Assembly: GCA_037349105.1 (NCBI GenBank)
Contig: JAYJMM010000095.1
Span: forward strand, 1,116,001 to 1,180,000
Length of the DNA stretch: 64,000 nucleotides
From: Limnomonas spitsbergensis
Taxonomy: Eukaryota > Chlorophyta > Chlorophyceae > Chlamydomonadales
Direction: 5' to 3'
Made by a program: the position numbers and the translations under genes. This document shows positions 1 to 11,440 of the stretch, piece after piece. The notes beneath the pieces were generated by a model. It was not told the DNA's origin. It saw only the letters and a list, made by a program, of their open reading frames with translations, and made no database searches. Every line of letters starts with the position of its first letter. Positions within the stretch are counted from its first letter, which is position 1.

Positions 1-517
1 CGACTGTACGAGTGGATACAAATACAGGTCCGGTGCAATGTTCATGTGAGAGAATACTAATCTGTACCGGTGTACAGCATGACAATAAATGTATACCTTT
101 TCCACGTCCACACTTCCTGCAAAAATGCTGGCTTTAAAATGAAAATGATTTCATTGTCAAGTAGAAAAGTTTGCTTTTGCCTGTTTAATACCATAAACAC
201 CTGTTCTAGCTGGACCCCGGCAAATGAAAGTTTCTTGCTCGATCAGGTCTGCACTCAGATGGATGAATTTCCATGAATTGCGCTCCAGTTCACACTATTT
301 AAGGAGTAAGAAATCGCAAGGAGTGTGGAGGTGCAATGAATGCCAGGAAGTTTTTTGACAAATCATGACTTAAGTTACGGCAGGCGCCAAACGACACAAA
401 TAAATGTATTAGATGAATACAACACGCGCTTACGCGTTTTATGCGGGCTGGGTGTCCAGATCTGGCAGGGATCTGCTAAAAAAAGGGGAAGCATCAGACA
501 CTTGTGGGAGCACCTCC
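1..517. other. no recognisable gene
   Basis: Short open frames occur on both strands but none has a recognisable domain or convincing splice sites. I see nothing further here. Confidence 0.5.
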
Positions 518-1048
518 CTAACTGCATGTGTGTCCTGAACTGTAGCAGCTGCTGCTGCCACACCAGACAGCAGGGTAGCTGGAGGGGCAGAACACATCCT
601 GACTGCCGTAGCGGGAGCAGACGGTGGCAGGGGAAGAGCAGGAACCACCACCAATGCATGTCGAGGACTCGGATGTTGTGGGGCAGGTGTGTCCTGAACT
701 GTAGCAGCTGTTGCCGCCGCACCAGACAGGGCAGCTGGAAGGGCGGCACACATCCTGGCTGCTGTACGGTGTACGACGACGAGCATCCCGTGACGACCGT
801 CTTGCCGCCCCTATATACTTAGTTTCCGCCCTCATGTAATGATGTTCCACCCAGTCGCGTGCGTGTATGACCATCGTAGTACATGATGTTGCAAGTTGTT
901 GCAGGCGTCGCGTTTGGCTGTCACACTGGACCGAGGACAGTGGCCATATCATGTGTGCCCCCAAATCCAGTCGAGAGACGAGGTCAACCCGCGACGAGCC
1001 TAGCCACTCCCACGCACGGTAAGTAGCTTCCGAAAATAACCGGTACAA
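518..1048 (-). CDS. possible coding region, unidentified
   Basis: An open frame of 176 codons runs on the minus strand. Its downstream third is built on a direct repeat: 531-601 and 691-760 are two copies of the same ~70 bp, about 160 bp apart. The same interval is also open in a second minus-strand frame that reads as Ala/Pro-rich protein, so the true frame is uncertain. No family is recognised. The duplication resembles the exon-end duplications seen in other genes of the window, but no gene structure is established here. Confidence 0.2.
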   Translation of the reverse strand: MYRLFSEATYRAWEWLGSSRVDLVSRLDLGAHMIWPLSSVQCDSQTRRLQQLATSCTTMVIHARDWVEHHYMRAETKYIGAARRSSRDARRRTPYSSQDVCRPSSCPVWCGGNSCYSSGHTCPTTSESSTCIGGGSCSSPATVCSRYGSQDVFCPSSYPAVWCGSSSCYSSGHTCS

Positions 1049-1789
1049 ATCACATACCTCAAACCTGCACTAAACCTCGAAGTGTGTCAGCGGTCAGCAA
1101 CTTTCAGGTGTGTCGTAACGGCCTCCGAGACCCTTCCAAATTCCCATGCCACACCAGCAGGGCCTGCCAGCCCTCGACATGAGATTTCCCGTGAGATTGG
1201 ATAGACGAAACGCCATGTTGCAAAATCCTACAGAGCCTATCTCTTGGAAACAAGCTGCTAAGCAAATACTGCTTATTTTACTGCGCTTTAGTTACAATAC
1301 AGCTACACCACGGCTCATGCCACGGTTGGGGTGGTGCAACAAGCCATGCACCCACGCCCGGCTATGTAATGTTCACATTCGAGGAGGGTCCTGCTGAGAA
1401 GAGAGTTACGCCATACATCCATGTAGGAGCTAAGCAATCTTCTGGATACCGACCAGCGGATTGGATCTCAACCAGAAGAACCACATGGCAAGGGTAGGAA
1501 ATTGAGCACGCAGCCATGTTGTGTGGCAAGTTTAGCTCTACCTGACCATGCATCATGGCCTACAGCTTGCCTCAAGACCTTTGAAACCATGTGCCATTGA
1601 TGGCGTACATCAGCCTAAACCTGCGCAGGATCCTACCCACAAATCGCCCACTGGTTTTACTTCAAACCAACTTCCAGCCAGCCTAAGGGGTTGCAGTGCT
1701 AGTGCAATCTCATCATACGGCATCAGTTTTGTATATGGGCAGACTTCAAATCCTCTAATTATGACCTCTGGGCTACCACCATTCGCTTA
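1049..1789. other. no recognisable gene
   Basis: Short open frames only, without domains or clear splice signals. I see no repeat structure here. Confidence 0.45.
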
Positions 1790-2110
1790 TTGCGCTCCAG
1801 ACCACTGCCAAGTGTCATCATTGCAGATGGGCAGGTGGGGTAGTGGGGTGCTCTTTCATAAATGGGACGCACTTCATGTGCTGTGCATTGTTCACGGTTG
1901 AGTGGGCATGAGACCTTTAGGTGGATGCTGATTGGCCACCACTGGGTCGATGGGGACCAAACCTGGGGAACAACACAGGGCCAATCGGGACCAACCTTGA
2001 CCATGACCTACGGCCGGTGGCCCAAGATGCATGGCCTGCTACCCCAGGCCCCCTCCACCTAAGGCCGTGATGTAGCTTAAGTGCGCTGAGGATAATACTG
2101 CTGCATGAGA
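1790..2110 (-). repeat. inverted copy of 47553-47868
   Basis: Read in reverse complement, this stretch follows 47553-47868 closely. It includes the segment resembling the IIADGQ exon end of the copine-like gene (around 1815-1845) and the GC-rich stretch at 1920-2080. Homology stops near 1790, where the partner runs into unrelated sequence, and near 2110. It is the outer block of the inverted left arm. The inner block is 4658-10480. Confidence 0.85.
1925..2085 (+). repeat. dispersed element, copy 1
   Basis: This GC-rich stretch (CCACTGGGTCGATGGGGACC, then a CTACGGCC core, then AGGCCCCC and a GTGATGTAGC end) recurs in shortened form at 13142-13250 and, as part of the inverted duplication, at 47575-47740. 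Weaker resemblance exists at 27340-27450 and 50055-50200. No coding capacity or terminal structure was recognised. It could be an old non-autonomous mobile element. Confidence 0.5.
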
Positions 2111-2282
2111 TTGTGATGTAGCTGAATTGTGGCCGAAAAGAACACTGCTGAATGGGCCTGTGCCTCTTTGTAGTTGAATTGTGGCTGAATCAGGCTCAAA
2201 TAATCGTTGCAGGTGACCCGGTCGTCCGACACGCCCGAACACGCCACAAGCAAGCAGGAACAGGAGACAAAAGATGACATTG

Positions 2283-4655
2283 TTGCCGCCAGGTGCACCC
2301 TCCTGTTGGGTTTAGGGTCCAGGGTTTAGGTGCAAGGGTTGCTGCCAGGTGCGCCCTCCTGTTGGTTTTAGGGTCAAGGGTTAGGTGCAAGGGTTGCTGC
2401 CAGGTGCGCCCTCCTGTTGGGTTTAGAGCCAAGGGTTTATGTGCAAGGGTTGCTGCCAGTTGCGCCCTCCTGTTGGGTTTATGTGCAAGGGTTTAGGTGC
2501 AAGGGTTGCTGCCAGGTGCGCCCTCCTGTTGGGTTTAGGGTCGAGTGTTTAGGTGCAAGGGTTGCTGCCAGGTGCGCCCTCCTGTTGGGTTTAGGTGCAA
2601 GGGTTTAGGTGCAAGGGTTGCTGCCAGGTGCGCCCTCCTGTTGGGTTTAGGGTCAAGGGTTTAGGTGCAAGGGTTGCCGCCAGGTGCGCCCTCCTGTTGG
2701 GTCTAGGGTCAAGGGTTTATATGCAAGGGTTGCTGCCAGTTGCGCCCTCCTGTTGGGGTTAGGGTCAAGGGTTAAGGTGCAAGGGCTGCTGCCAGGTGCG
2801 CCCTCCTGTTGGGTTTAGGGTCGAGGGTTTAGGTGCAAGGGTTGCTGCCAGGTGCGCCCTCCTGTTGGATTTAGGGTCAAGGGTTAGGTGCAAGGGTTGC
2901 TGCCAGGTGCGCCCTCCTGTTGGGTTTTAGGGTGAAGGCTTTAGATGCCAGGGTTGCTGCCAGGTGCGCCCTCCTGTTGGGTTTGGGTTCAAGGGTTTAG
3001 GTGCAAGGGCTGCTGCCAGGTGCGCCCTCCTGTTGGGTTTATGGTCGAGTGTTTAGGTGCAAGGGTTGCTGCCAGGTGCGCCCTCCTGTTGGGTTTAGGT
3101 TCTAGGGTTTAGGTGCAAGGGTTGCTGCCAGGTGCGCCCTTCTGTTGGGTTTAGGATCCAGGGTTTAGATGCAAGGGTTGCTGCCAGGTGCGCCCTCCTG
3201 CTGGGTTTAGGTGCAGGGGTTTAGGTGCAAGTGTTGCTGCAAGGTGCGCCCTCCTGTTGAGTTTAGGTGCAAGGGTTTAGGTGCAAGGGTTTAGGTGCAA
3301 GGGTTGCTGCCAGGTGCGCCCTCTTGTTGGGTTTGGGTTCAAGGGTTTATGTGCAAGGGTTTTAGGTGCCAGGGTTGCTGCCAGGTGCGCCCTCCTGTTG
3401 GGTTTAGGTGCAAGGGTTTAGGTGCAAGTGTTGCTGCAAAGTGCACCCTCCTGTTGGGCTCAGGGACAAGGGTTTAGGTGCAAGGGTTGCCGCCAGGTGC
3501 GCCCTCCTGTTGGGTCTAGGGTCAAGGGTTTATATGCAAGGGTTGCTGCCAGGTGCGCCCTCCTGTTGGGTTTTGGTACAAGGGTTTAGGTGCAAGCGTT
3601 TAGGTGCAAGGGCTGCTGCCAGGTGCGCCCTCCTGTTGAGTTTAGGGTGAAGGGTTTAGGTGCAAGGGTTGCTGCCAGGTGCGACCTCCTGTTGGTTTTA
3701 GGGTCAAGGGTTTAGGTGCAAGGGTTGCTGCCAGGTGCGCCCTCCTGTTGGGTTTAGGGTCAAGGGTTTAGGTGCAAGGGCTGCTGCCAGGTGCGCCCTC
3801 CTGTTGGGTTTAGGGTCGAGTGTTTAGGTGCAATGGTTGCTGCCAGGTGCGCCCTCCTGTTGGGTTTAGGGTCAAGGGTTTAGGTGCAAGGGTTGCTGCC
3901 AGGTGCGCCCTCCTGTTGGGTTTAGGGTCCAGGGTTTAGGTGCAAGGGTTGCTGCCAGGTGCGCCCTCCTGTTGGGTTTAGGTGCAAGGGTTTAGGTGTA
4001 AGGGTTGCTGCCAGGTGCGCCCTCCTGTTGGGTTTAGGTGCAAGGGTTTAGGTGCAAGGGTTTTAGGTGCCAGGGTTGCTGCCAGGTGCGCCCTCCTGTT
4101 GGGTTTAGGGTCCAGGGTTTAGGTGCAAGGGTTGCTGCCAGGTGCGCCCTCCTGTTGGGTTTAGGTGCAAGGGTTTAGGTGCAAGGGTTTAGGTGCAACT
4201 GTTGCTGCAAGGTGCGCCCTCCTGTTGAGTTTAGGTGCAAGGGTTTAGGTGCAAGGGTTCTAGGTGCCAGGGTTGCTGCCAGGTGCGCCCTCCTGTTGGG
4301 TTTAGGGTCAAGGGTTTAGGTGCAAGGGTTGCTGCCAGGTGCGCCCTCCTGTTGGGTTCAGGTGCAAGGGTTTAGGTGCAAGGGTTGCTGCCAGGTGCGC
4401 CCTCCTGTTGGGTTTAAGTGCAAGGGTTACTGCCAGGTGCGCCCTCCTGTTGGGTTTAGGGTCAAGGGTTTAGGTGCAAGGATTGATGCCAGGTGCGCCC
4501 TCCTGTTGGGTTTAGGGTCAAGGGTTTAGGTGCCAGCGTTGCTGCCAGGTGCGCCCTCCTGTTGGTCCTAGAGTCAAGGGGTTAGGTGCAAGGGTTGCTG
4601 CCAGGTGCGCCCTCCTGTTGGGTTTAAGGTCAAGGGTTTAGGTGCCAGGGTTTCC
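2283..4655. repeat. ~56-bp minisatellite with TTTAGGG-like motifs
   Basis: About 40 tandem units are built around GCTGCCAGGTGCGCCCTCCT followed by GTTGGG and one or more TTTAGGG(T) or TTTAGGTGCAAGG segments. Units vary in length because the telomere-like part is repeated or shortened. The array sits exactly where the inverted left arm lacks the tail of the 9.8-kb unit, between the two homologous blocks 1790-2110 and 4658-10480. Short open frames across it reflect the repeat and are not proteins. Confidence 0.95.
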
Positions 4656-5215
4656 GCTGATTTAGCTGCTGTCCTGTTGTGTGCGCTGCATGTAGCTTAT
4701 CCAGCAGCAGGGCCTGCTTTGCAAAACGCTGCCGTCACCGCCGCACGTCCGCGCTCTCGACCCTCTTGACCCTCCTTGGCCGCCGCCAGGATGTGATGTG
4801 GAGGGTTGGGGCGCGCCAGCCTGCTGCGGCTCTCCAGCTAGCGCACCACCCGCCGAATTCCTACCTGACACTGCCCAACCAGCCGACGGCGTCGCACCTC
4901 AGGTCACTCATGCTCACTTTTCGTCGTCGCAGATCATTGGCGCTCTTGACCCACCAGGGCCATCACGAGGGGGGTGACGGGGGTGATTGCGGGTACTGCC
5001 CGCCAGCAAGCTAGCGCCCCCTGGGGCATCAGCATGCCCCCCTCAGGCTGGTTATATATGCAGGCATTGTGCCACCAGGGCCACCTCCCCTAAAGAGCTG
5101 GTGCACGGGTTGTCCAACCATGCACTGCGGAGCTCTATAATGGAATATAAAGAAAACTTGGCCAGGAAGAAGCGAGGAGCGCTGCCAGCTGCCAAGCGCT
5201 GTTGGTAGGATTCCG

Positions 5216-5485
5216 ACTAATTCCTTGCCATGCAGAGTCGAAGACTGCTGCCAATCAAGCACTCTTATCTGGAGTCCGGCAAATGCCTCGCCCGGCAGGG
5301 GGGAAGGTTTCAAGTGCCAACCACGGGCCCTGCTGCCAACTGCTTAGCACTGTCCTTTCATGATTTGGAATCCAAACAATTCTTCTCCTGGCGGAGGTGA
5401 AGGATGCCAGCTCTGCCAATAACTTTTGTTTTGAGTTCAAAGTATGCCTCACCCGGCAGAGGGGAAGGCTGCCAGTTGCCATCTG
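5216..5485 (-). repeat. degenerate ~70-bp tandem repeat (left-arm copy)
   Basis: Four or so degraded repeats contain CAGCTGGCAGC-like and CCGGGCGAGGCAT-like blocks on the minus strand. The equivalent arrays in the units are at 25308-25645, 35085-35425 and 44918-45260. Non-coding as far as can be seen. Confidence 0.6.
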
Positions 5486-5937
5486 CCCTTAAACTTATTT
5501 GGAGTCCAAACTATGGTTCATTTTAAACGTGATCAAACATGAGGGGCATAATTTGGAAACACACCATTTTGTGGGGTTCCAAAATCTAAATTTATATACT
5601 GAAGGTCACGTTAAGTTTCTCTGCAGGGGCCGCGTGCCCTATTACACCGGGGGACAACTGTTTTGTCACTGGTTATTGGTTGTGAACTGTGCTGACTAGT
5701 TTTTACCAGGCAGACTGTTCAGCACCGGCCTTGTCCTCGACCCACCCATCCTTGACCACTACATCAGCGGGTTGCCGGGGGCAGATTGGGTCCTGCCAAC
5801 AAAAACAGGTAGCTGCCCTAGCTGCAGAAAGTGGATGAGAATTGTGTGGTCTGACCGTGTTTGAATATTAAATTGAATTGCCGGTGCGTGCCCAACTGCA
5901 TGAACAGCAAATCAACTACATCCTATGTAAATAAGTC

Positions 5938-6000
5938 GATGACATTACACCTGTAAGCCCTGCTCAAAAGGCTCGGCCGCATGGGCGCCCAACTAGTCGG
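5938..6000 (+). repeat. fold-back element copy (left arm)
   Basis: The stretch holds the core ATTACACC..AAGCCCTGCTCAAAAGGCTCGGCC and GGGCGCCCAACTAG of a short element found at more than ten places in the window, in both orientations. See the element at 19775-19865 for its structure. Confidence 0.7.
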
Positions 6001-6687
6001 TTGGGGGGGAAGGAAACAATCAGACCGGCAGGTAATAAAGTCAATGACGTTACCTCTCTGGGACCAGCTCAAGAAAACACAGCCGCGTGGCATGTAAATA
6101 GGTAGCGCGTTAAAGTGGCAGTATCCCAACCAGTAAACCTGAGCAAGATTTGGTTGGCAGACAGCAGGCCAAACAAAAACAAAAGCTCATCAGAGACCGA
6201 GGACGGGAGCAATATAAACAGATAAACATCAGAACCCACATTCCTCCTTAATACAATACCAGGACTACCTCCACTCTGTCGTTCTTGCGCATTGTTTGCA
6301 ACGCAAGAAAACATGACGGTAAGAACCTTGCACCATTATCACACACCGGTGGCGTTGCAAGCCCATACAAGAACAGCTGAATCATGCAATCATCAGAGTA
6401 CCGGTATCACCAACATAATTATTAGTGATAAACCAAGTACCTTACTAAAACATGATTGTTGAATAAAAGCTTGGCAGATGGGCAGGCCCGGACACAGCAG
6501 CAGAAACACCAAGGCAATGGAAAAGGAAGCTGCAAATGGGAGACTTGAAAGCACATCTCATCCCCCATATTGATACATATATACCGCTAATGAGCTGGCT
6601 CTTGAGGGGTGACCACAATTATGCACACATTGCAGTTCAATGAAGTTTCACACTCTGAAGCAAACAGCTGAAGTTGCCGCAACTGTA

Positions 6688-8896
6688 TCAGTGTCGGCTG
6701 GCCATGGCACGCCGTCCAAGGATCACCACCGTAGACGCAGCAACAACACACGTCACTACTCGCAGCACCCGGCCCCAAAGCTTGCTTCGCAGCTCCTTGC
6801 TCGGGGCACTCTTGCTGCCAACATCGTCAAAATCTGCAGTGCATGGGGGTAGTGGCATTTATTATTTTGTAGGGACAAGCAAGAGCGTCGTGTACTAAAA
6901 ATCCAAACTATCACGACAGACGGAAAAGGGGGACAGAAGACACGGGAAGGCATGGAATGAATGGAAGCAAATCATGGAAGCCATGGAATGCAAGGCAGTC
7001 ATGACAAGTACGCAAAAGAAACATAGAGAGTCAAGAAAAACAAGAATGCAAGGGAGTTCAGGAATCAGCATGAGAGGAACACCACAAGTAAACAACAGAG
7101 CCACAAGCCTTCTGGAAAATGTCCTTTAGGCTCACCGGACAAAATAATGGGAGACTGGAGGACAGCTCCGTCTGTGGCCTTGCCCTCGGGTGCGTCCACC
7201 TCTGAAGGCATCAGGCAGTCGTAGGTCTCGGACATCGGAGGCATGGAGACCATCTGGGCGGACTGGTCATACGCAACGCAATCCAGAAAGTGCTTGGGGT
7301 GAACCTCCTTGACATGGACAGTGATCACTGGGCAGCGGCCAGGGGGGAGCAGGCCTGCAAGGAGAGGGCTGTGTGTCAGAGCTCGAGCTCAAACCCTAAA
7401 CTTGAAAAGGAGGTCACACATCCATGCCATGTTCACGTGTGGCCACAATCCGTAAGAGGAAACAGCATGTCTCTTCCTCTTACCTGTACAGGGAATATAA
7501 TCAGCCGGGGAGGATGCATGCAGCAATACTGATTCTGTTGCCTCGCTGATGGCAGTGTGGAAGTCGCCAGCAGCTGACGCAGCGTCGAGGTAAAGGTGGA
7601 CGGCGTGGTCCTCTGCAACAGCAGCCTTGCTCGTGACGCTGATGCTGCTGGTATCTCCTGTGCGAAGGATAGGGTTCAGAGACTGTTGACAGGCAAACAG
7701 AAAGAAACAACCATAATTGATCAATACCAAAATTCCCAAAGTGGGATGCGAGAGGAGTGAATGTTAAGGAGTGTAAACCACTGGTTTTAAAAAAGGGGGA
7801 ATAGCAGCTGTGAATACACGACAGCATGGCAAGGGAATTGATTCTTCACAGCATCAGGAAATGGAAATTCAGACTACCATGGCAGATGGAAACAGTAGAC
7901 AGAAGAGGGAGGGAGGAATGGCAGCCAAGCATGCGAGCCAGATTGCAAGGAGCAACACGTTGGACCAATAGGCATGAGCCCTTTGAAAATAATTACGATT
8001 AGGCTCACCGGATGGCCTGGAGCCCCCTTGGAAGGACGGGCCAGACGCTGCGCAGTCCAGAGAGTCCACTGGGCCAAGGGGGAGCAGGTCTGCAAGGAGC
8101 AAGTAAGTGCAAAGAGCAGATGTGTCAGAGCTGAAAGCAAGCAAGTTAGCAAGCTGCATGGGAAATGTATTCAGCACCAATCACGGTGAAGCAGCCCGTG
8201 CCTGTGAAGGACAGGATGCCATACTGATAGCAGCAGGCCATTGGGCTTATTAAGCATCATTCGTGAATCATGATCCGAATACCGTATCTGATGCTGGAAT
8301 CACACTTGCTTCTTCAGCAATATGTGTATAAGCAGGTCACACATCAATGCAGTGTTCGCGTGTGGCCACGAAACACATGAGTACACACGTCTCCTCCTCT
8401 TACCTGCACAGGAGATGCTGTCTGCAGTAGCCTTGGTTGATGCAGCGCAAACATCATGGCAGGCACAGGTAGATGAAGACGCAGCTGACATCGCAGAAAC
8501 GTCACTGTGGGGGGCGGCACTTCCTCCTGCAGCAGGCCTTGCCAATGCTGCGCAAGCATCAGAGGCAATTGGTTAGACAGACAGACAGACAAAAGACGGA
8601 GGGTATCACGCGCAATGGCAAGATAATCGAGCCTGGAGCGACAAGATAGGAAAGAAAGGCTGGAACACTGAGACAGCCAGCTCACAGTGCATGGCTGCAT
8701 GCTGACGAGGACCGGTTTGGCGGTATGGACCTGACAACCTACCAGTTGAGGCTCGTTTGCACTTTTTGGCAGAGGAGTGAGAGGACCGGTCTTTCTTCCT
8801 GCATCTTAGAAGTCTATTTTGCTGCATGAGGGAGGCAGCGTCAATGCTCTTGAAGTCGACCTTCTTCGTGTCGACAGCGGTGGTACCGGTAGACAT
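6688..8896 (-). CDS. six-exon gene, putative tail-anchored protein (inverted copy)
   Basis: This is the minus-strand copy of the gene carried in each 9.8-kb unit. Exons in transcript order are 8743-8896, 8404-8547, 8009-8089, 7484-7657, 7136-7354 and 6688-6833. All five introns are GT-AG and in phase 1, and the joined frame is open from ATG to TGA, giving about 305 residues. Exon 4 is one codon shorter than in the other copies (one Ser fewer), an in-frame change. The protein starts with a Lys/Arg-rich segment, has a Ser/Ala-rich middle, and ends with a hydrophobic stretch (VLRVVTCVVAASTVVILG) followed by a short basic tail. That suggests a tail-anchored membrane protein. No family was recognised. 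A TATA-like box lies at 8990-8997. Confidence 0.7.
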
Positions 8897-8989
8897 GGCA
8901 AAGAAAGGAACGATCAGTAAGTGATGAGAGGAAGAAAGGGTGTGCTTCAAATAAGCAAGCGAAATGTCAATGTGGACGGCTGCACCATC

Positions 8990-8997
8990 TTATATTC
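8990..8997 (-). promoter_or_regulatory. TATA-like box of the inverted gene copy
   Basis: AATATAAG on the minus strand lies about 95-100 bp upstream of the ATG at 8896. The same box at the same spacing precedes the copies in the three units. Confidence 0.5.
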
Positions 8998-9960
8998 CCT
9001 TAGCCGCACACCAAAATCAGGGGCGGGTCAAAAACCTGATTCTATCTGGGCACCCTGACTTACACTCCCGACTACCAGGAAGCTGCGAAAAGAATGTCCA
9101 GGGTTAAGCCTGACAGGGATTCTCCTGAACTCTGGCCTTGGCCAGTGTCTATGCTTCGTGGCTTCCCAACCCTGTTCCCAGCCCCCACCTGATTACCGTA
9201 CGCAATGTCCGCTCGCCACATTTCATGTTTGGAATCGAGCTCGTAGCCGTGCCATGGAGCCGGGGGCACTGGCGCCCTCCATTGCCGATGTTCCCCTCGC
9301 CTCCTCGGAACTGTCACTTAGCAGATACAAACCGTGATTCAAACGGACATGGCAAAAACGTGTCGAAGATGCGTGTATACCTGGCATGGCGACCTGCTAA
9401 TGAACCTGGAGTAGTCCGTGAATGGCCTCGGCACCTGGAACAAAGAGCCCTGGGCAGGATCAGGTATCCGGCAAGCATTGATGTGCTGATAGCATGGAGC
9501 ATGTAAGGACACGACTCGAAACCTGCGACCATGCGGGCGGTCGCGTTGCCTGGAGCAGGCTGCCCCGACTCTTGCCGCGCACTGCATTGGTAGGAGTCCT
9601 TACAATGCACAACCACCTGACCCTTGAACCCTGCTCCCTCAGGTCTTGTGGACCATGGACCCTGTGCTTGATCCCTAAACCAGATTTTCAGGAGCTCCAT
9701 ACCGGTCATTAAAATGCGCACGCAATGTGCTCACATTGCATGCTGGCTACCGTCAAGGAGAGGCGAAGGGGGGGTGGGGGTAGAAAATTTGAACTCCTCT
9801 CATGCCTGACCTTCAATCATTTTTGTAGGGTTTCCTTGTCCTGCGCCGTGTTTCTGGGTCGGATGAGCAACAAGGAACCCCACCCCACCCCATGAAAGCT
9901 TTCGCTGATGCCTAGTCATTTAAGAGGCCAGGACTTCCTTTTCTCATACCCCCTCCCATT

Positions 9961-10392
9961 GTGTGCCAGTACCTCGTATCTCCTTTTCCAGGTTTTCTTA
10001 ACCAACTGCCCGGTATGTTTGTTTCTTACCTGTTTGTTGGAGCCGCACCAGTTAGGAGCCGCACCAGCAGTAGGGCGTGCGCACAAACTTCCGGCTGCGG
10101 CTCGGTGCGGTTAGCCTGGCTGACACGAGAGGACGGCGGAGCGGTCAACAAAGTGAGACATGCTGCTGTCAGCGGTGTTGGGCAAGGGGAGATGGCGAGC
10201 ATGTGGAGGATGCTGTATGTCTGCTTCCAGTGCCCTAGCGTGAAGGAGAGGCTTAGGGAGAGGTTGGACAAGCCCCCTGGAGGACGCCACAGAATTTCAA
10301 CAGTTGTACTGGGGCAGGCTTGGGTGGGAGGCGCTGACTTTTGTTGAGGATATGGTAGGCATTGTTGAGGCCTATGTTGCTATTCTTTGCCT
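9961..10392 (+). pseudogene. reverse-transcriptase C-terminal (zinc-knuckle) remnant, left arm
   Basis: The plus strand reads CQRCWARGDGEH, resembling the CxxC..H..C knuckle at the end of many non-LTR reverse transcriptases. A 2-bp deletion relative to the unit copies then breaks the frame. After the break, the tail ATEFQQLYWGRLGWEALTF..VEDMVGIVEA continues to a TGA near 10392. The equivalent minus-strand remnants are at 20238-20640, 30045-30463 and 39953-40372. The assignment rests on the knuckle pattern only; no polymerase motifs are present. Confidence 0.45.
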
Positions 10393-10614
10393 TCTTGGGG
10401 AATGGGCTTGACAGGGGCAGGGATACTTCGGGTGAAGCCATGACTTCGGGTGAAGCCATGACTTCTTGCACAACATGATATATTGGTGATCCCCTGATCT
10501 GCAGTTCTGAACCACCAGCAGACCCCTTTGATCAAAAAGTAAAAAATTGGAACAGAAAATGTCTGCAATGCAAAGACACATGCCGATAGGAATAAGCGGC
10601 CGAAACCAGGCCAC

Positions 10615-10990
10615 ACATCTGTCAATGACGTTACACCTCTGGGCCATGCACAAGAAGGCTCAGCCGCCCAACTGTACAGACAGGAGAAAAGGAGAAATCA
10701 TAGGAAGAGGAAAAGGAACAAAAGGAAAGGCCGGAAAGGCAAACAAGTCCGACACCTCAGCCCCTCAAGAAAATAGCCCTCAACAACGCCTAAAATGTTT
10801 AGCGTCCACAAAAGCAAGCACATCTCACCCCTGCTCGGCCTGGCACAGCTGGTGGAAGTTAATGGAACCGTCCAGGGGACGCAAACACCCCCGCTCCCGT
10901 AACTGCTCCCACTAGGGCATTGGAAGCAAGCATGTCCATGACATTACACCTCTGGGCCATGCTGAAATGAAGCTCGGCCACTTTGACAAA
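10615..10990 (+). repeat. two partial fold-back element copies
   Basis: Copies of the ATGACGTTACACCTCTGGGC core lie at about 10620-10675 and 10935-10985, each followed by a CTCAGCC or CTCGGCC stretch. The rest of 10480-11080 shows no gene. Confidence 0.6.
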
Positions 10991-11084
10991 CAAAAAGTCA
11001 GCTAGGAAATTCAAGGGAGATGGCACAAGAGGAAATAAACAAGAACACAGAGGTCAGGCAAACTGTATCCTCTGCCCTAAAGAG

Positions 11085-11440
11085 ACGCTCTACATGCTTG
11101 CCATCACCCCTCGACCAGCATCGTTGGCAACAACGTGCCTCTCGCCGCTGACCGCTGCGCCATCCTCTGGTGTCAGCCGTGCTGATTGCGCCGAGCCGCG
11201 GTCGCAAAGTTGTGCACGCACAAGCACACTCCTTCGTGCTGGTGCGGCGCCTGGCTTGCGCCAGCACAGCGCCCGCCGTGGTCTGAAACCAGGCGCGGTA
11301 GGTCGCCGCAGACCTGCGCTCAGGGTCCCTGGGGTCCCCCCCGCCGCTTGCGTCCAGCTGCCCCTGCTCGTAGGCTGCGTCAACAAGTGCCAATACCTCT
11401 GTGACGGTAGTTCGCTGGCAATTTGCGGGTGGCTGCACCC
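11085..11440 (-). pseudogene. reverse-transcriptase C-terminal remnant, more diverged copy
   Basis: The minus strand has an open frame. Its early part reads like genuine protein (TEVLALVDAAYEQGQLDAS, then YRAWFQTTAGAVLAQARRR). Its later part, RRREARCCQRCWSRGDGKHVE in outline, carries the same Cys-Cys-His knuckle as the remnants in the 9.8-kb units. The frame is lost after the His. It is probably the decayed end of a non-LTR retroelement. No polymerase core is visible and the 5' extent is unknown. Confidence 0.4.

Larger units (their letters stand above)
4658..10480 (-). repeat. inverted copy of the core of the 9.8-kb unit
   Basis: In reverse complement this block matches 20165-26125 and the equivalent parts of the two later units, with the same order of subfeatures: the Pro-rich frame, a degenerate tandem array, the fold-back element, the six-exon gene and the reverse-transcriptase tail. 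It diverges from the units at about 10480 and 4658. The six-exon gene in this copy is intact by eye. Confidence 0.93.

Noticed and set aside
1790..2110. Independent copine gene on the left
   Set aside because: It matches only the intronic region with the decayed IIADGQ exon copies and lacks other copine exons, so it is part of the inverted duplication.
2283..4655. CRISPR-like array
   Set aside because: Units are directly repeated without unique spacers of constant length, the host is eukaryotic, and there are no cas genes.
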